A stretch of DNA of 64,000 nucleotides from Certhia americana (GCA_018697195.1 JAGMWU010000035.1:1426001-1490000); one strand, 5' to 3'; positions 37,089-50,931 are shown, counted from the first letter of the stretch. Translations and numbers: made by a program. The notes: generated by a model not told the origin, from the letters alone.

Positions 37089-38376
37089 GGTTGTTAAATT
37101 GGGACATAAAAGTAACACAGATATTTCAGCTGCATGCATTGAAATTTGATTTCACATCCTACTGGTTTTGAAAAGTTCTGACTAGTTACACTTACTTTCA
37201 AACTGAATCTCAATTGTGAAATGGCAAAATTGAACTGGCCAAATTTTGTATTAAAAAAGCCAATTCATTACTTTTATAATTTGCATTCTGTTGATAGCAA
37301 CAGGTTTTATATGAAAGCTGCCTGGTGTCCTTTTTGGAATAGCAATATTCCAGACACTTTCTCATTGGCATCATTTTGTCTGTCTCTACCTTCTGAATCC
37401 TGCATTTGAGCATGGAACAGCCAGTCACCTCCTCTAGGGTGACACACAGTGTGCACCGAGATGAAGCAGTTGTGTCCACATTGCATCTTTGTTCCACTGA
37501 CATCTTAAATACTTGGGAGTAATTTAGTTCAGAAAACTTACAGATATCAAAAGCCTCTCAGCCTGCCCTTCCTCTCTAGGAGAACGGCATACTTCAGATA
37601 TGGGTGGCTCTCATGTTCCTTTAGCTGTTCCAGGTTTAGGGAATACTCATAACAGAGAGCAAGTGACCCCTGTATAACTCTGTTGGCAGTCATTGCTTGT
37701 CTTGTTTTTCCCTTATTTTAGTTATGCTTCCTTAGCTTGCTCGTAGAAGCAAAAGGATGTTGCAGACACGAACTACCTTGAGTTTCTGCTAACTTCAAAT
37801 CACTAGACCTGAGCAAGCTGATCACCAGGATATTTATCTCAAGGAGCTGCCTTAGCACATTTGTCTGGCAGCATTAATATTCTTCTACAAAAATTTAATC
37901 CACATTGTCTCTCAGCCTTCCATTTATACACTGCAGTGTGGAGATTAAGGTAAATACTTGCTTGCTTAATATAAAATTGCCTGTTTGTGAGACAGTCTGT
38001 GCTTTTTCAGTCAATTCAGATATGATTTCCTGAATTGCAGGCATCTTATTATTAGTTATAAGTTATTCAGCTTATCTCAGTACCAACCCATATAAATGAA
38101 TTGCTCTATGCAAATGGATTTTGTCATTTTTTTCACCAGATACTGCTTATCATGCTGCTTATCCAAATCAAGGGCTGTGTCTCTTCACTGAGTTTTTCCC
38201 CTTGCTTATACTGATAAAATGTAATGCATCAGGTCAATCATTTTATTAGGTTCTAGTACATATCTGATGGACATTACAGTCTTGGGAGTACCTCTCAATA
38301 ATCTCTCAGTTTTGTTCCAAGGTATTTCATTTTGCCCAATTGTATTTCATCTTCTGTGTTTATTTTATGGATTGTT

Positions 38377-38425
38377 TGTCGTATATAATAATTGAGGAAA
38401 TGTCGTATGATAATAATTGAGGTAA
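38377..38425. repeat. Tandem duplication, about 24-bp unit
   Basis: TGTCGTATATAATAATTGAG (from 38377) is followed directly by a second copy (from 38401) that differs by one inserted or changed base near its centre and one near its end. Each copy has a CpG. Confidence 0.85.
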
Positions 38426-38668
38426 TGCATACCCTGCACTTGAGTAGTGATTCAGCTGGTCAAAACCAGGGTGAGGATTCATTGCCAGCAAATTTTGAGC
38501 ATGTTTGGAAATCTTCTAAGAAATGAGAAATTGGCTGGGCGCTGGTGCATTGGCTGTACTGGGCAGCAAGAGAAAGAAGAGGGCACCCCAAGAGACACAA
38601 TTACTAGAAACACATTATTGTCAACTTTAAAAGCATCAGTTCATACCAAAATATGTTCCTAGGAAAGG

Positions 38669-38717
38669 AGAATGCCAACAGTATTAAAAGAGTATTAAAA
38701 AAGTAGAATGCCAACAG
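38669..38717. repeat. Short interspersed direct repeats
   Basis: AGAATGCCAACAG occurs at 38669-38681 and again at 38705-38717, and AGTATTAAAA occurs twice between them. This looks like a small local duplication. Confidence 0.75.
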
Positions 38718-41700
38718 ATTATCTGTCCTTAATGATTTAAAAAGGTACCTTCTCTCCTCCAAAAAACAGAAGTCATGGTGATCTTGAGACTGTCTAAAGA
38801 TCTAGACCAGTAGAACAAAGAATGCAATGGAAATTCAATTGACTGAGACTGATGTCAGAAACAAGGCTTAAATAGTGTACAAAACAATGATGAGTGCTCT
38901 ATGCTGCTCCTTTCCCACATCCTCCCTGTGCAGAGTAGCTCCTGAGGATGGATACACCAGAAATTGTGGCTACAGGAACAACTAGAGGCCTGTACCTCCC
39001 AATTAAGGTCCTGAAAAGTTTATCAGGCTCAACAGAATCACACTTTTACTGAAATAAAGTTCTTCTAACACTCCTGGTCAAAAAGAAAACTTCCAGAATA
39101 TTATGTAAGTATAAATAAAGTCATGGATTCCTGCCTATGTTTGCAGAGAGCTGTGTTAATATTTGTGCAAGAAGCTCCTATAGGCAATATTTCATGTTGT
39201 TTTCCTACCTGCCACATTTCAAGTGCAATATGGACCTTTTACTAGTGACAAAAATATCTCTCTAGAAAAAGCAAAGGCAGAAAGATTCACGTTAACACTA
39301 AACTCATTTTGTTTCCAAGAACTTAATTAAAGAGACAAGATTTCTTCAGGACTTGAACAATTACAAATATTCCTGAAATCAGTTTTTGACGTAACTGTTA
39401 ACATCCTTACTTTACAGAGAAGAAAAAACAAGGCAGAAGTTTTGCCTAAACATTTTTATTAGTCTTCATTTTAGGCCCCTTCATTTTGGATGCTCAGGCC
39501 CTTATTTTCTCTTTCTGTTCTCCTCCTGTGCTCCTTCTTTTTCTAAAAGATATTGGCCTCTCCCAACTGCAGCTAAGAAGAGTTGTGTCAATGCTCATTG
39601 TTACAGAAAACTAACTCAAATTATATCAGGTAGAAGTCCAAGTGTTAAAAGTTTCAGTGGAAGAAACTGGACTCAGCATCTTACTAAGGTTTTTGAGATT
39701 TTTGATTTCCTCTAGCTCAGCAGTCCTGCACCAGAAATTCACAGTGCTGTCACCAAGTATCTATGTGAGTGTAAAAAAAATTTTCTATAGGGAAGGCCAA
39801 AGGCCAAACAGCTGCTGCATAAATACTTTGAAAGTCAGGCTCTGCAGTGGTGAGTGGTTATGGGGACATCTACAGTCTCTCAAACAGACAAGAGCCTACT
39901 TTGTTCATTCTCTGGGCTTTCCAGGCTCAGATCACTCCAAGCTGAAATCCTGCAGACATGGAGGTGCTTTGATGAACCTGGGGCAGTGGGCCCTGCAGTG
40001 AGGACCAGCATTACAGTAATGGGATTATTTGGCTTCAGCTGCCCAGGCTGCAGCAGAGCCTCATGACTTCCAGTTGCAAACACTTCATAGACTTATAAAC
40101 ATGCCTTACTTTCTCAGAAATAAAGAAATATAATGATATAGAAGCTTCATCTTCCTCCTCTCATGGTTGGTTTCATTTTTGCTTCTTAAAAATCATTTTT
40201 ATGTCTTTTTTTCTCTAAAACTTATTATTTTATTTTTTCAAAGAATGAAACCACTCTACAAGGCAAAGAATGTTGTGGAGAGAAGGCAGAGCAGAAGTTT
40301 AGGAAGCTTGGGAGTTTTCCCTGTCACCATTTTTTTCCTGGCTGTGAGTGCAGTGAAGTAATTGAGCTCCATGTGATTAATAAAATAGGAAGTTTATGTA
40401 ATGTCTGACTCACTGTATGCTATGATACATTAAAAATGGTAATTTGCCTGATTTTTACCAGGTACTACTATGATGAAGTGACAGTTTTCCTTCTTTTGAG
40501 CAGTTTAAGAAGACCCTCAGTAAATAGTCAATTTAGTTCACTGTATTTAATTTCCTGAATCATCCAAACCCCACACACATGAAACTACATAGCAGGCAAT
40601 ATTTTCATGATTTTGTTTTTGCTCACTTGGTAAATAAGGAAGGGACTCTCTCTGTATTTTTGAAATAGCAGCAGGAATTAAAAGCTTTACAGAGACCCTT
40701 TTGTCAGAGACTAAAAGATGTGACAAAACTTGAGGCTGAGGCCCCCACATTCTTTTCTTTCTAGACCTGTTTCAAAAGTCATTTAAGCTGTTACAGAGAG
40801 CCTGAAAGACAACTGTGAGGTTACCTACAGAAGTTGTCTACATGTGGACATAGGTGGTCTGCAGATATTGTCATCCCTTACTTGCTGTCTCAGTCTTTTC
40901 TCCTTTCGGGAGAGAACTGGCAGATCCCTAAAAATTCTATCCCATTTTTAAACAATTGAACTAATTTAACTTTTTGTCCTGACAGGACAAAAATCCTGGT
41001 GATATCTGGCAAAGTCATGAGGATAATATAGGTGGCTATAGATAGTTGTGTAGAAGGGTTTTAAGTCCAGAGGAAGTGAGAAGAGGAAAACAAGCTAACA
41101 GGATATAATTCCAAACTAAATGGAAATAATTAATGGAAGTTGCTAGGAGAGAAAAGAAAGGAAAAAGTCAAAAAGTGAAGAAATGAAATATAAGAACACC
41201 CATCTGTTTTAATTTAGGGATGCTATAACTGTTTAATACTGTTGCTCTAAAGATGTTCTAAGCCTGTTCTCAGCCCCGCTGAGAGGACTGGAGCATTCCC
41301 CTGTCACCTTGGGGTAGGTGAGCAGGACTGTGGGCAGTCAGGGCTGTTGGCAGCGTGGGATGGAGTTTCACCTCCAGCCTCTGCCACATCCAGAAATGAA
41401 GTATTCTCCAGAATGCAGGTCTGAAATGTATTGCTTGAAACAGGACTAGAAATTCCTATTTTCCATTTCCTACTCTATTTGTGATTTAACCCACTTCTCT
41501 GCTGCTTCTAGACCAATAGATAAATGGCATGTAATGCCCTCAGCCTAATGTTAATTCAAAATTAAACTCTGTCCAGTCCATAGCTCTGCCAGAGAAATTT
41601 AACATGCATTTTGAAGGGGGAAGAGAACAAGCTTCTTACGTTGATTAGAAAAAACATACAGGGGTTTGTGTGTATGGGGGGATCAGCAAGCAAAATCCTA

Positions 41701-42944
41701 CAGGAGTGGGAAAATAAGCAGTGCATAACCAAACCATGCATAGTTTTGTCAGTGTTCGAGGAATATAAAAACTAATAATCAACATGATATTTGACTGTTC
41801 TTGTGTCAGTGCTCAGTAGGTCCTTAATCCTCACCCTACTCAGGAAGAAATGGATTTTTGAAAGAGGAAAGGTTCCAGTTATTTTTCAAACTAGAAAATT
41901 AAGAGATCCTAAACACTTTGAAACTAATCTAGAAAATGGATTATCTCTCATGCATTCCACCTGCATGTCCTTCTGATGACAGGGATGTACCTTCCTGGGC
42001 ATAACAACCACATGCACAAGAAGGCAGAGAAGATCTCACTATGCAGATTCATAGAATACAGGTATTTCATATCTTCTATATTCAGTTCAGTAGCTTTAAA
42101 AACATTTTTGTCTCTCAAACAATGTAGTGATGGATGAGAAGGGTGAAGAGCATAATTAATAACAAGTAGGATATGTAAAAACACAACTTCCCTGTGCCAG
42201 AGCAGCATTGAGTTTCCACCTGGTCCCTTTTGGGCTAAGCTGTTTGATCAGCTTCCCTCAGTCTCTGTGGATGTCCTTATACCACTTTAATTGAAGGACC
42301 CCTGTTCTCTTTTTATTTTTGCTCTATGAAAAATGCATTGGAGATGTCTTATAATGAACTTTGATATGGTGAAATGATAATAATGTCCTAATTATATATA
42401 AAAATGTAATTACACTTGCTACTATTATAAAAAAACTCCCTTTATAATGAAGTGTTATGTTAGAAAAAAAGATTTCATTATAGCCGGATTCCTTTACTTG
42501 TTAATTTGGCCTGTGATTCATCGCTTTAATATTAAAAAAATTCTAAGCTACTTTTGATGTTTCTCATTTATGGTTCATTTCTCTGCTCTGGCACCTTAAG
42601 ATGCCAAAAATTACAAACTTATTTTAGATGTACTTAAAAATGCACTAGTTCTTTAAAAGGAAAATTGGGGAAAAAAAGAATAAGGTTACTTCTTCTGGTG
42701 AGACTATTTTATAATAGAACATGGAACCAGGTTAAATACCATGGCCATGTTCTCACTGACCAATTGCCTTTGCTATTAAAATGTTCTTTCTCAGCCTATT
42801 ATGAAAGATAGTTTCAAATAGTGAATATTGCTAAGGAAAGGAAGAATAGTATTAAAATAGATCATTTGGAAAGATGAGTTCATTGAAAGAAGCATCCAGT
42901 CACTTCTGAAAGTTGCAATCAAGTGACAGTCCCGAGCAAAAGCT
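38718..42944. other. Unannotated DNA
   Basis: No gene or transposon is recognised. About 42330-42640 is repeat-free and very AT-rich with several TAAT and ATTA cores; it might be a conserved noncoding element but cannot be tested here. The 119-codon frame at 39642-40001 has no family resemblance. Confidence 0.5.
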
Positions 42945-42988
42945 GAAAAAAAGAAAAAAAAAAAAAAAAGAAAATGAAAGAGAGAGAA
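42945..42988. repeat. A-rich / GA-rich tract
   Basis: Interrupted adenine run followed by GA dinucleotides. No retrotransposed body is recognised upstream. Confidence 0.85.
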
Positions 42989-44330
42989 TTAACAAAATGT
43001 GATCTTAGGTCTAATATTACAAGATTGATAATGAGTTCAGAGTATTTTCTCTCCTGTATCATGAAAAGAGTACTCTACATGTTTTTGTGTGCCAGCAAGT
43101 TTCCAACTACATTATAAGGCAGTTTGCAATCACTCGGTGAAAAGCCAGAGGGGGAAGGTGTCAGTAAGCAGAAGTTTGCTAATGATTGAAAAAGAGAACA
43201 CCTAGACCAGGAAACAGCATTTCTCAAACCAAAAGAACATGGCTTTGAGGTGATGGAATGTTTAACCAACTACATTAAACTACATAGCCAATGTAAACAA
43301 AAATCACCTAAGATTTTTTAAATGTTTTAAATGTAAATGATTTTTTAATAAAGCATACATTCTGGCTTTTATCAGCTTTCCAGGCAAAGAGGTTTAGTTT
43401 CCTTTTGCATGGAGGACTCCTGATTCTATCCATTTGCTGTTTCCTCCTCTTTGTGGAGGAAAGGTGGCCTCACTAGAGCAGGATGTTCCCCACTTGCCAG
43501 CAGCTCTCAGGGCTCCAGCCCTTGCTGCAGTGGGTAATGGTTCTACCTTGTTACAGAAGTAGGAGGAAGAGATCCATGCACCTGAAAGCTGCTCAGTATG
43601 GACATCTCATGGAAGATATTTCTTTTTGCTAAAGCCTTTCCTCATTTCTGACTTTAGATCATTACAGCTGTAACACCACTGATGATAAAATACACTTATC
43701 TATAGTCAGAGCTAATGTATTCTGCATGATGCTTATACTGCATCACGCTTTCCTCCCTTGCTCCCTTGACAGAAACCTGTGTGGAAGTGGCTTCCTGCTG
43801 CCTTTACATCCATATACTTCTGCTAGTCAGCAAATGAAGGCTGAGAGGCTCTGAAGGTCTGTTTCCTTGTGGGTGTAATAGTGTCTAGCATGTTTTTCTC
43901 ATGTTGCACTCTTGCAAAGCTGCACAAGGTAAGACCCTCAGTCCTGTAAATGTTCTTACACAGAACATCTAGGTACCAAGAATTTTAGTCCACATAACTT
44001 TGCTTGCTTCATTTTGCTTGCGTGAATAAAGAAGATATCCAAGAACTCTTACCGTTTACACAAATGGAAAAAAAAAAGTGAATTTGAACATAAATATTCT
44101 AACTTAATTCCATTTATGTGGTTTTATGTGCATTGGTCAGGAATCATGATATGAGTGGGTAGCTCTTCCAGAGCATCCTTTCAAAACACCCTCCCAATGA
44201 GTTCTTAGAGCAGGACTGCATAACACTCCTAGTGATTAATTTCTTCAGCCAGCAAATCAGATTTTCATCTTACTGTGCATTTCAGGTTATATAATTCAGT
44301 CCATGGAAATAATTTCGATGAGGCCCTAAA

Positions 44331-44420
44331 GGAAGTCTGAGAGAGGAAGAGAGGAAGGGACATGCCCAAGACCATAGGAACAAACCAGCAGCAGGATCAG
44401 GACACAGGCAGATTAGCTAC
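44331..44420 (-). repeat. Possible MIR-type SINE fossil
   Basis: AGAGAGGAAG, GGACATGCCCAAGACCATAG and GCAGCAGGATCAGGACACAG appear in the order and spacing of the reverse complement of a MIR SINE (AGAGAGGTTAAG, GACTTGCCCAAGGTCACACAG, then GGCAGAGCTGGGA). Decay is heavy; this is family memory, not an alignment. Confidence 0.45.
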
Positions 44421-46931
44421 AGATTGAGCTGTACTTCCAGCCATCATAGTGGAGCATCTCATTCCTTTTCCATTTAAAAGCCCCTCAGCCTATTAGTCAA
44501 CCTATCTGCGAAATCAGCACAAATGTTTGCATGTCTAATAGCATAAATTCTGAGGATATGTTTGGCTTTGGAATTGGAGAGTCCAGATAATTAAAGAAAA
44601 ATGAGATCAAATTAAGAGATGTCACTGAACATATGTATTCCTAACCTATTGCATTTAGTAGCACTTGGTGCATTTGGTAGCACTATTTTCCCTTCAGAGA
44701 GAAACAAAAGCAATAAAATCAGCGGGATGTGAGGATGGGCAGGATTGAGGCTTTTAAAATGGAGCAACAGCTGTAGCCTGCAACAGGGCAGCAAGTGTCA
44801 CCAAGGAGATGTAATCTCATGCCCTCTGCTACAATGCAGAATTCCCACCAATGTTTTTCTCCTCTGTCAAAGGAGCACTCACATAAGTAACAGCAGATGA
44901 AGAAAAATTGGTTTTGTAGAGGAAAACTAGTTACAATTTTAATCACAGAAGAAGTTTGAATTAATAAAAAGGCATATTTTACTCTGTTCCCTTCTCAGCC
45001 TTTTGTGAAGAGTGTGTTGGGACTCCTCTGATGTTTTTGGTAGAGATTTTTGGACTGTTGTTTCTGATCCTACTAAAGCAATTGGAAAATGAAGGCTTTA
45101 CTTTCTGCTTGGTTAAAAACACAGGGAAGAAATGCATACATTTTAAGAAATGCTTAGTTCAGACTTAATCATGGCACAGTCTATGTAATTTCTGATTCCA
45201 AACAAATATGCAGGATTGGACAGAGTCTTGTCTGCCAGTTGTGCTTTCTCCCAGACCTTGCAGCATCTACCCCAACATATTGTCTGATGGCTGCATTGAT
45301 GGGCCACAGAGCTCAATGGCCATTTAAACTCATTTGCTGACAGCACTTCTCTGGCATTCAGAGATGCTAATGTTGACGTACCAGGCGAGCATTTTTCCTG
45401 TTAGTAAAGCCTCACACAGCAGAGCGATCACAGCCATTTTTGACAGAAAGCACACCTTTGAAGGCTTTAAGATCCTTGCAGCCTTTAAAAATTTCATTCT
45501 AAGCTAGCCAGTTGCAAGATATTTCAAAAGCTTAAGCTTCCCATGATCAAAGGCGCTCCTGAATCACACTATTATGTTCTCCTCCTTAAATCCTGTCTGC
45601 TTGGCAGTGTAGGTGAGGAATTCGGCAATTTATTGCTCCTGCTTGTGAAGCATATTGAAACATGCAAACTGCATGCACAGAGCTCCTCCACAGTGTCACA
45701 TTTTCTGTTGACATCTCAGGATGTGACAACACATAGCAATATTTTGAGAAAATCAGATTGCTGTTTATCCCACCACTTAATTTAGAAAGTGGAAAAGTGA
45801 TCAATGTTTAGCAATACCATTTTAGGCAAGAAAAACATGTAGGTGCCACTTTGTAGTCAAATACCTTGAAAGTAACATCTATTTGGAAGTAAAATTTGGG
45901 ATGAAATTTTCAGTCTCTGACTTAAAAATTTCTAGCCATTTTTTCCTTTGCTTTCCTGTCTGCAAAGGCAGGATATATCCAGACAGCTCTAAGCAGGTAC
46001 CAGGTGGTTCATCATAAATGATGGTTGGCCATACAGGTTCTCACCTGTGTTTTATCAACCTGGTTTTATTAGCATAAAATAAAAACATTCAGTTCTAAAC
46101 TATTTTATCTCTCTGTTTGAACAACATAGCTGAATAGCACTAAATGTTCAAATTGTCCACGGAGCCTCCGTGATTACTTATCCTTGCCATTATTGACAAA
46201 CACAACTTCTCTTCTTGCCAGGAGGGGAGAAAGAGTTTGGGATAAGAATTAGGTATATTGCAGCCTACTAATGGCCTTTAATTCTGTTAGCTCAAGCTTG
46301 AGGAGAAAGGACAGGAAGGCAACAGCTGTTCCCACAAGGAAAATGAACTCTGAGAAAGATACCAGCTAAATTCCTTTCTTTCATGGGTTGTATTCTCTTG
46401 TAATCTAAACCCTGATCTTTGCTTTTAAATACTTGTTTTTCTCAATTTAAATAAAATTTTAAAAAAATCAAATTACAAAATACTAGCACCTGTGGACACT
46501 TCCAAAAGATTTGAATCAGATTCCCCTTATTCTGCATGCAAAAATGAACATGCAAACAAATACATAAGAATTAGAATTCTCATCTGCCAGTATCTTTAAG
46601 TTTTGCAGATACCTACATAATACAAATACACATCTGGTTCTGGTTTCACATGCATCTGTTCTTGAAAAGTACTGACATTTTTTAAATCTTTCTCTTATCT
46701 GAAGTCACAAGGAATATGCACCATTTATAGAAGTATCAGTAATCTCCACTTAGCAAAATTGAGAAAGAGACATTTAGGACACTCCAGCAGGCTTATGCTC
46801 TGGCATTTCAAGTTTATCCCAGAACTAGCAAGCAGGATAAAGAGATTTTTAAGCTGCAGAAGAAACTGTACTCTCTAGCAATAATGTCTGACCAGACAAC
46901 TGATCTATTACAAGACAGGCTTTTGTCTAAG
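44421..46931. other. Unannotated DNA
   Basis: I see no supported gene, transposon or RNA. Short open frames at 45543-45785 and elsewhere overlap antisense frames and show no known motif. Confidence 0.5.
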
Positions 46932-46983
46932 AAAAAAAACAACAAAAACAACAACAACTACAACAACAACAACAAAAAAAAAA
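46932..46983. repeat. (AAC)n microsatellite
   Basis: About 50 bp of CAA/AAC units with A-rich ends. The predicted Lys/Asn run in the frame 46884-47075 is a product of this repeat and not a protein. Confidence 0.9.
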
Positions 46984-49396
46984 CTTCAGTGAAAGTTCAT
47001 ACTTCTTCTCCTTTGCATACAAAGAGCAGGAGTGTAACAGAAGTAATTGCATTTTTGGGGCAGAACAAAGGGTAATATTTGTCTCGGTGTAGCAATGGCA
47101 GCTGCATAAGGGAGCCCAGAGAATTTTCTAAGTCCTGGCAAATCTGAACTCTATGAAAGCATATAGATGACCAAAAAATTGTGAAGCCATAAGCAGAAGC
47201 TCAGCAGTGCAGCGGAGAAAGTCACACACTCCTGGCTCTTCCAACTAAAGCTTTGTGCTCAATGCTGGAAAGCCACAAGACATTTTCACTGACTGTGACA
47301 CAGAGGAAGCACTCCACAGCAACACTAGTGAATTTGATGTAATTTTAAATTCCTCATAGATAATCACTTGCTTTATGAAAGAGCCTACCATATCTCACTT
47401 GTAATTATTAAGACCGTTCATGAAGTGAAGCTTAGCCAGCTTGATTAAGTGCAGCAAAATATCCAGTGAAGTTTGCAAAGAAGCCAGGTAGATAAGTGGT
47501 AACTCTCTGACAGCTGGGAAAATTGTGCAAATAAGAAATATAATTTCAAAATTAAAAATAAAAACAAATTGTACATTTGGGGGAGGAAAAAATCTTGACA
47601 CAAAAACAGGGAATGAATGGGAAGGTTCTTTTAATGCTGCATCTTGAAGAGAAGCAACAGTACCAATTACCAGAATATGTACTACAAGCACAGGAGCTCC
47701 TGCATTTCACCATAAACTGCAGTGCTGCAGCAGGACAAACTGCTGTTGATAGCAAACCAAGATGCCCACAAAATCCGCAGAGAAGCTTTGCTGACTTTTG
47801 AGGGGTTATTAATTTTTAATGGATTATTCAATTGCAAATATTTCAGTTGAAGAGTCTTAATTTGAAAATTCTGCTTTTACATCCATGATAAAGGTAGGAA
47901 TTGCGAGGGTCTCAAACTCATACTAATACATTTTCAGAGAGTATTGACTGAGAATCCCCGTTGCAAGCAATCTCTTGTAGATTTTCCTTGTTGAAAATAA
48001 AACTATTAATACACCATTAATAAACTGGGATGTCAATTATTCTTAGATAAAGAAATGTCACAAAAGACAGACATTCTGCCCCAGGAGCATACAAGCTGCA
48101 GACTGAGTCACTACACAGCAAGCAGCAATATTTAGCTAAAGCACAGCCCCTGCCATTAAAAAAATTCTCTTGATTTTGTGTACTGCCAAAAACTTCTTAT
48201 TCAGAATTATGCCAGCTTGAGTCCCAGTCTTTAGGGAATATCTGCAAGACACTTCAGTGTCTGATTCTTCAAGTAGCTCATTAGGGTGATGAAAAGCCAC
48301 ATGATGAAGGGGCAGTGCCATGCATGAAGAGCTAGGGGTTCCTGTTGTCTTGAATTATTAACAAGTCAATATTTAGTGGACTGTTCCTGCCTGCCTGCCT
48401 ACAGCAGGTGGTACCCCACTGCCTTTCACTTGGAAAGCATCTGCTTGCTCTGAGCCTCCCCAGAGCTTGCTACAGTCATTTGTTCGATTTAAGACAGACA
48501 CTGTCATTATTCTGTGCAGCACTTCACAGAAATATTTCCTACTAAATGCTTGAACCATCTGAGCAGCACTAGGCAGGCTGCAGGCTTCATTAATAATGCA
48601 TCCCTGCTTATCAATAGATTTAGACAACTGGTATTTAGAAGCTTCTTCAGAAGGAGTGGATTTTTTTCACACCAGTTAGCTTCATTCTGTCAGTTCCTTG
48701 ATGTAGACATTACATCCAACTGAGTTCTGAAAGGCAGAGGTGCTAAAATTGTATTTGAGCTGCTCCCTTGCTTTGGAGAACCATTTGACTGATGTAACTC
48801 TTCAGATCAACTCCTCTGTTATTTTATTCTTTGCTGGTTTCGGGGTTTGGGGGGAGGGGTGGAGGGCAAGGTTACATTTACATTAAAATGGAAATTTACC
48901 TTTATCTTACTTGAAATACATGGGAGCATTAGCTTTACATTCTCTAGATTCCACTAGAGCTTCTCTGGACTCAGGTCACAAATGAGGGGGGAAGATTCAT
49001 TATTAGATACCTTATGATTTGCAGAGGAGTGTCAAGCACTTTTGGCAAAGCATTCAGGACGCAAAATACAGATTAAAAACCATTGAAGTGCTGCCCGGAT
49101 CAAAAGCAGTGCAAAAAAATATTTCATTTAGGGAAAGGAAGGAATTTAATATAGGGAAAGGGAAAATAAAGATACAACTCCATTTTGGAAAAAAATTGAA
49201 ATAAAAAGAAAGCATCTTTGAATAACTGTGTCATGATTATAGAGAAGTGCTCAGATCCATTTTGTTACTCCTACTGAGCCTTCCTTCAGTATAAGGTTTC
49301 CATTCCATCACTCCCTTGCTGAAGCCCACAACCTTCAGGTGTATTTCAGCAATTTTCTTGTTTGCTGGATTGTTTCTATTTGATAACCAGAAACTG
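46984..49396. other. Unannotated DNA
   Basis: Apart from the G-quadruplex motif, no gene or transposon is recognised. Opposing open frames near 47395-47801 and 48373-48723 are mutual shadows with no known motifs. Confidence 0.5.
48842..48866 (+). other. G-quadruplex motif
   Basis: Four G-runs (GGGG, GGGGGG, GGGG, GGG) are separated by loops of 3, 1 and 4 bases, fitting the usual G3+N1-7 rule on the plus strand. It lies in AT-rich DNA with no promoter evidence nearby. Confidence 0.75.
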
Positions 49397-49415
49397 TTTT
49401 TTTTTTTTTTTTTTT
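49397..49415. repeat. Poly(T) tract, 19 bases
   Basis: Uninterrupted thymines. The poly-Lys frame on the opposite strand is a by-product. Confidence 0.88.
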
Positions 49416-49733
49416 GTTTGGCTTCAGTTTTTATGAAGCATTCAAACAAATAGCTAGAAAACCCAATATGCAGAGATCTCACAGACATTATCATCTTTAT
49501 TTATGGTTTATAGAAATCTTTTTCAGCTTTGTTACTGCCGACCTGCAAGTGAAAAAGCTGCTGTTTCCTGCAGTTTCTGCCTATTTGTCTCTAGAGATGC
49601 TCATTTTTAGCTGACGTGCACCATCTACTCAGCAAGTTCACATTTTTTGGTAGACCTGGAATGCTCCGGTGCTTTCACATCCCCCTTGTCTCTGACTTGC
49701 ATGAGGAAACCAGTTTACACAGCTTGCTTGATA

Positions 49734-49758
49734 TTTCTTTCTTTCTTTCTTTCTTTCT
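49734..49758. repeat. (TTTC)n microsatellite
   Basis: About six uninterrupted TTTC units ending in CTCT. Tetranucleotide pyrimidine repeats of this kind are often polymorphic. Confidence 0.92.
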
Positions 49759-50509
49759 CTATTTGATTGGCATAATTCCTTAATTCTTAATGACAGGAAA
49801 TTTTCTAATTTTTTTTTTTTCTTGACTTGCAGGAATTAATTGAGAAACATCAGCAGAAACTATGAAAATATTGAGGTACAATAGCAATGGACAAAATTTG
49901 CTATCAGGATAATTGCAGATTGCTTTTAGTACAGATTGTTTTAAATGTAGAATTGCTGGTTGTTGCTTCAAGGACAGAATTAAAATATGAGCAATAAAGC
50001 CATTATTTTTTAAAAATAAATAGTTTTTGCTGAGAATTTTATGCAACTATAAGAGAAATGAAATTATTTTGATCACAACTCTTCTAACTCCTTTGAATTA
50101 CAAAGTGGGTGAGGCTTTTCATAATGACACTTATTACAGGGGATTGAACTGAAAGAACCTCTTTGGAAGTAGTTTGCATCCTACCCCTGTCCACTGCAAC
50201 TAGGTCACACATGATTTCTCCAAAGATGTAAGAGCATATTTCAGAAGGATAACTTTTGGATCAAAAGGCAGTTCAATCTCTTTGCCTTTAATTCCACTGC
50301 CTAGCTAAGAGGTGCCAGTGGTAACTAATTCACGGCTCTGTCCACCAGTAACTATTTAACAGTTTTTAAAACTTGCTTATTAAATTAGGAATGATTACTT
50401 ATGGCAGAGATACTGTAAGGTACAGAGAGACAATGTATTGATCATGTTTTTATGGTTTGTTTTCTCTTAGCATAAATTCCCTGATGCCATCATTAGACTC
50501 CTACAAGAA

Positions 50510-50803
50510 ACATAGAGAGGGGCTGTTCGCAGGAGTGGGTAGTGGCAGGACAAGTGGCATGGGCTTCACTGGAAGGGAGTAGGTTTAGATTAAATATTGG
50601 GAAGAAATTCTGTACTGTGAGGGTGGTGAGACACTGAAACAGGCTGCCCACAGAAACTGTGGATGTCCAGTCCTGGAAGTGCTCAAAACCAGGTTGGATG
50701 GGGCTCTGAGCAAGTGAAAGATGTCCCAGTCCACAGCAGGCAGGGTGGAACTGGATCATCTCTGAGGTCTGTTACAACCCAAACCATTCCGAGATTTGAT
50801 GAT
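50510..50803 (+). mobile_element. CR1 LINE 3' fragment
   Basis: Blocks in CR1 order are GGCAGGACAAGTGGCATGGG (about 50545), AGTAGGTTTAGATTAAATAT (about 50578), AAATTCTGTACTGTGAGGG (about 50605), AGGCTGCCCACAGAAACTGT (about 50640), AAACCAGGTTGGATGGGGCT (about 50686) and the worn end ACAACCCAAACCATTCCGAG (about 50774). It is severely 5'-truncated, and the terminal octamers are reduced to GATTTGATGAT. No reading frame survives. It is the same family and orientation as the copy at 1605-3622 but lacks an insertion. Confidence 0.92.
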
Positions 50804-50911
50804 ATCCCTCTAACAGGGTAAGATTCATCTGCCATGAACAAAGTTAATTAATTAACAAAATTTTCTTCCCTGTCTATATACAATCTTGATCTACAACTTC
50901 ACATCTTCAGT

Positions 50912-50931
50912 GTAGTGCACTACAGTGCACT
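50912..50931. repeat. Palindrome GTAGTGCACTAC with adjacent half copy
   Basis: A perfect 12-bp palindrome (50912-50923) is followed directly by AGTGCACT, so the element reads as a short tandem palindrome. Confidence 0.7.

Noticed and set aside
42050..42085. TTCATAGAATACAGG as a minus-strand CR1 end
   Set aside because: Only a short resemblance to the CR1 terminal octamer; no further CR1 sequence follows on either side.
46884..47075. Lys/Asn-rich frame
   Set aside because: Created by the (AAC)n microsatellite.
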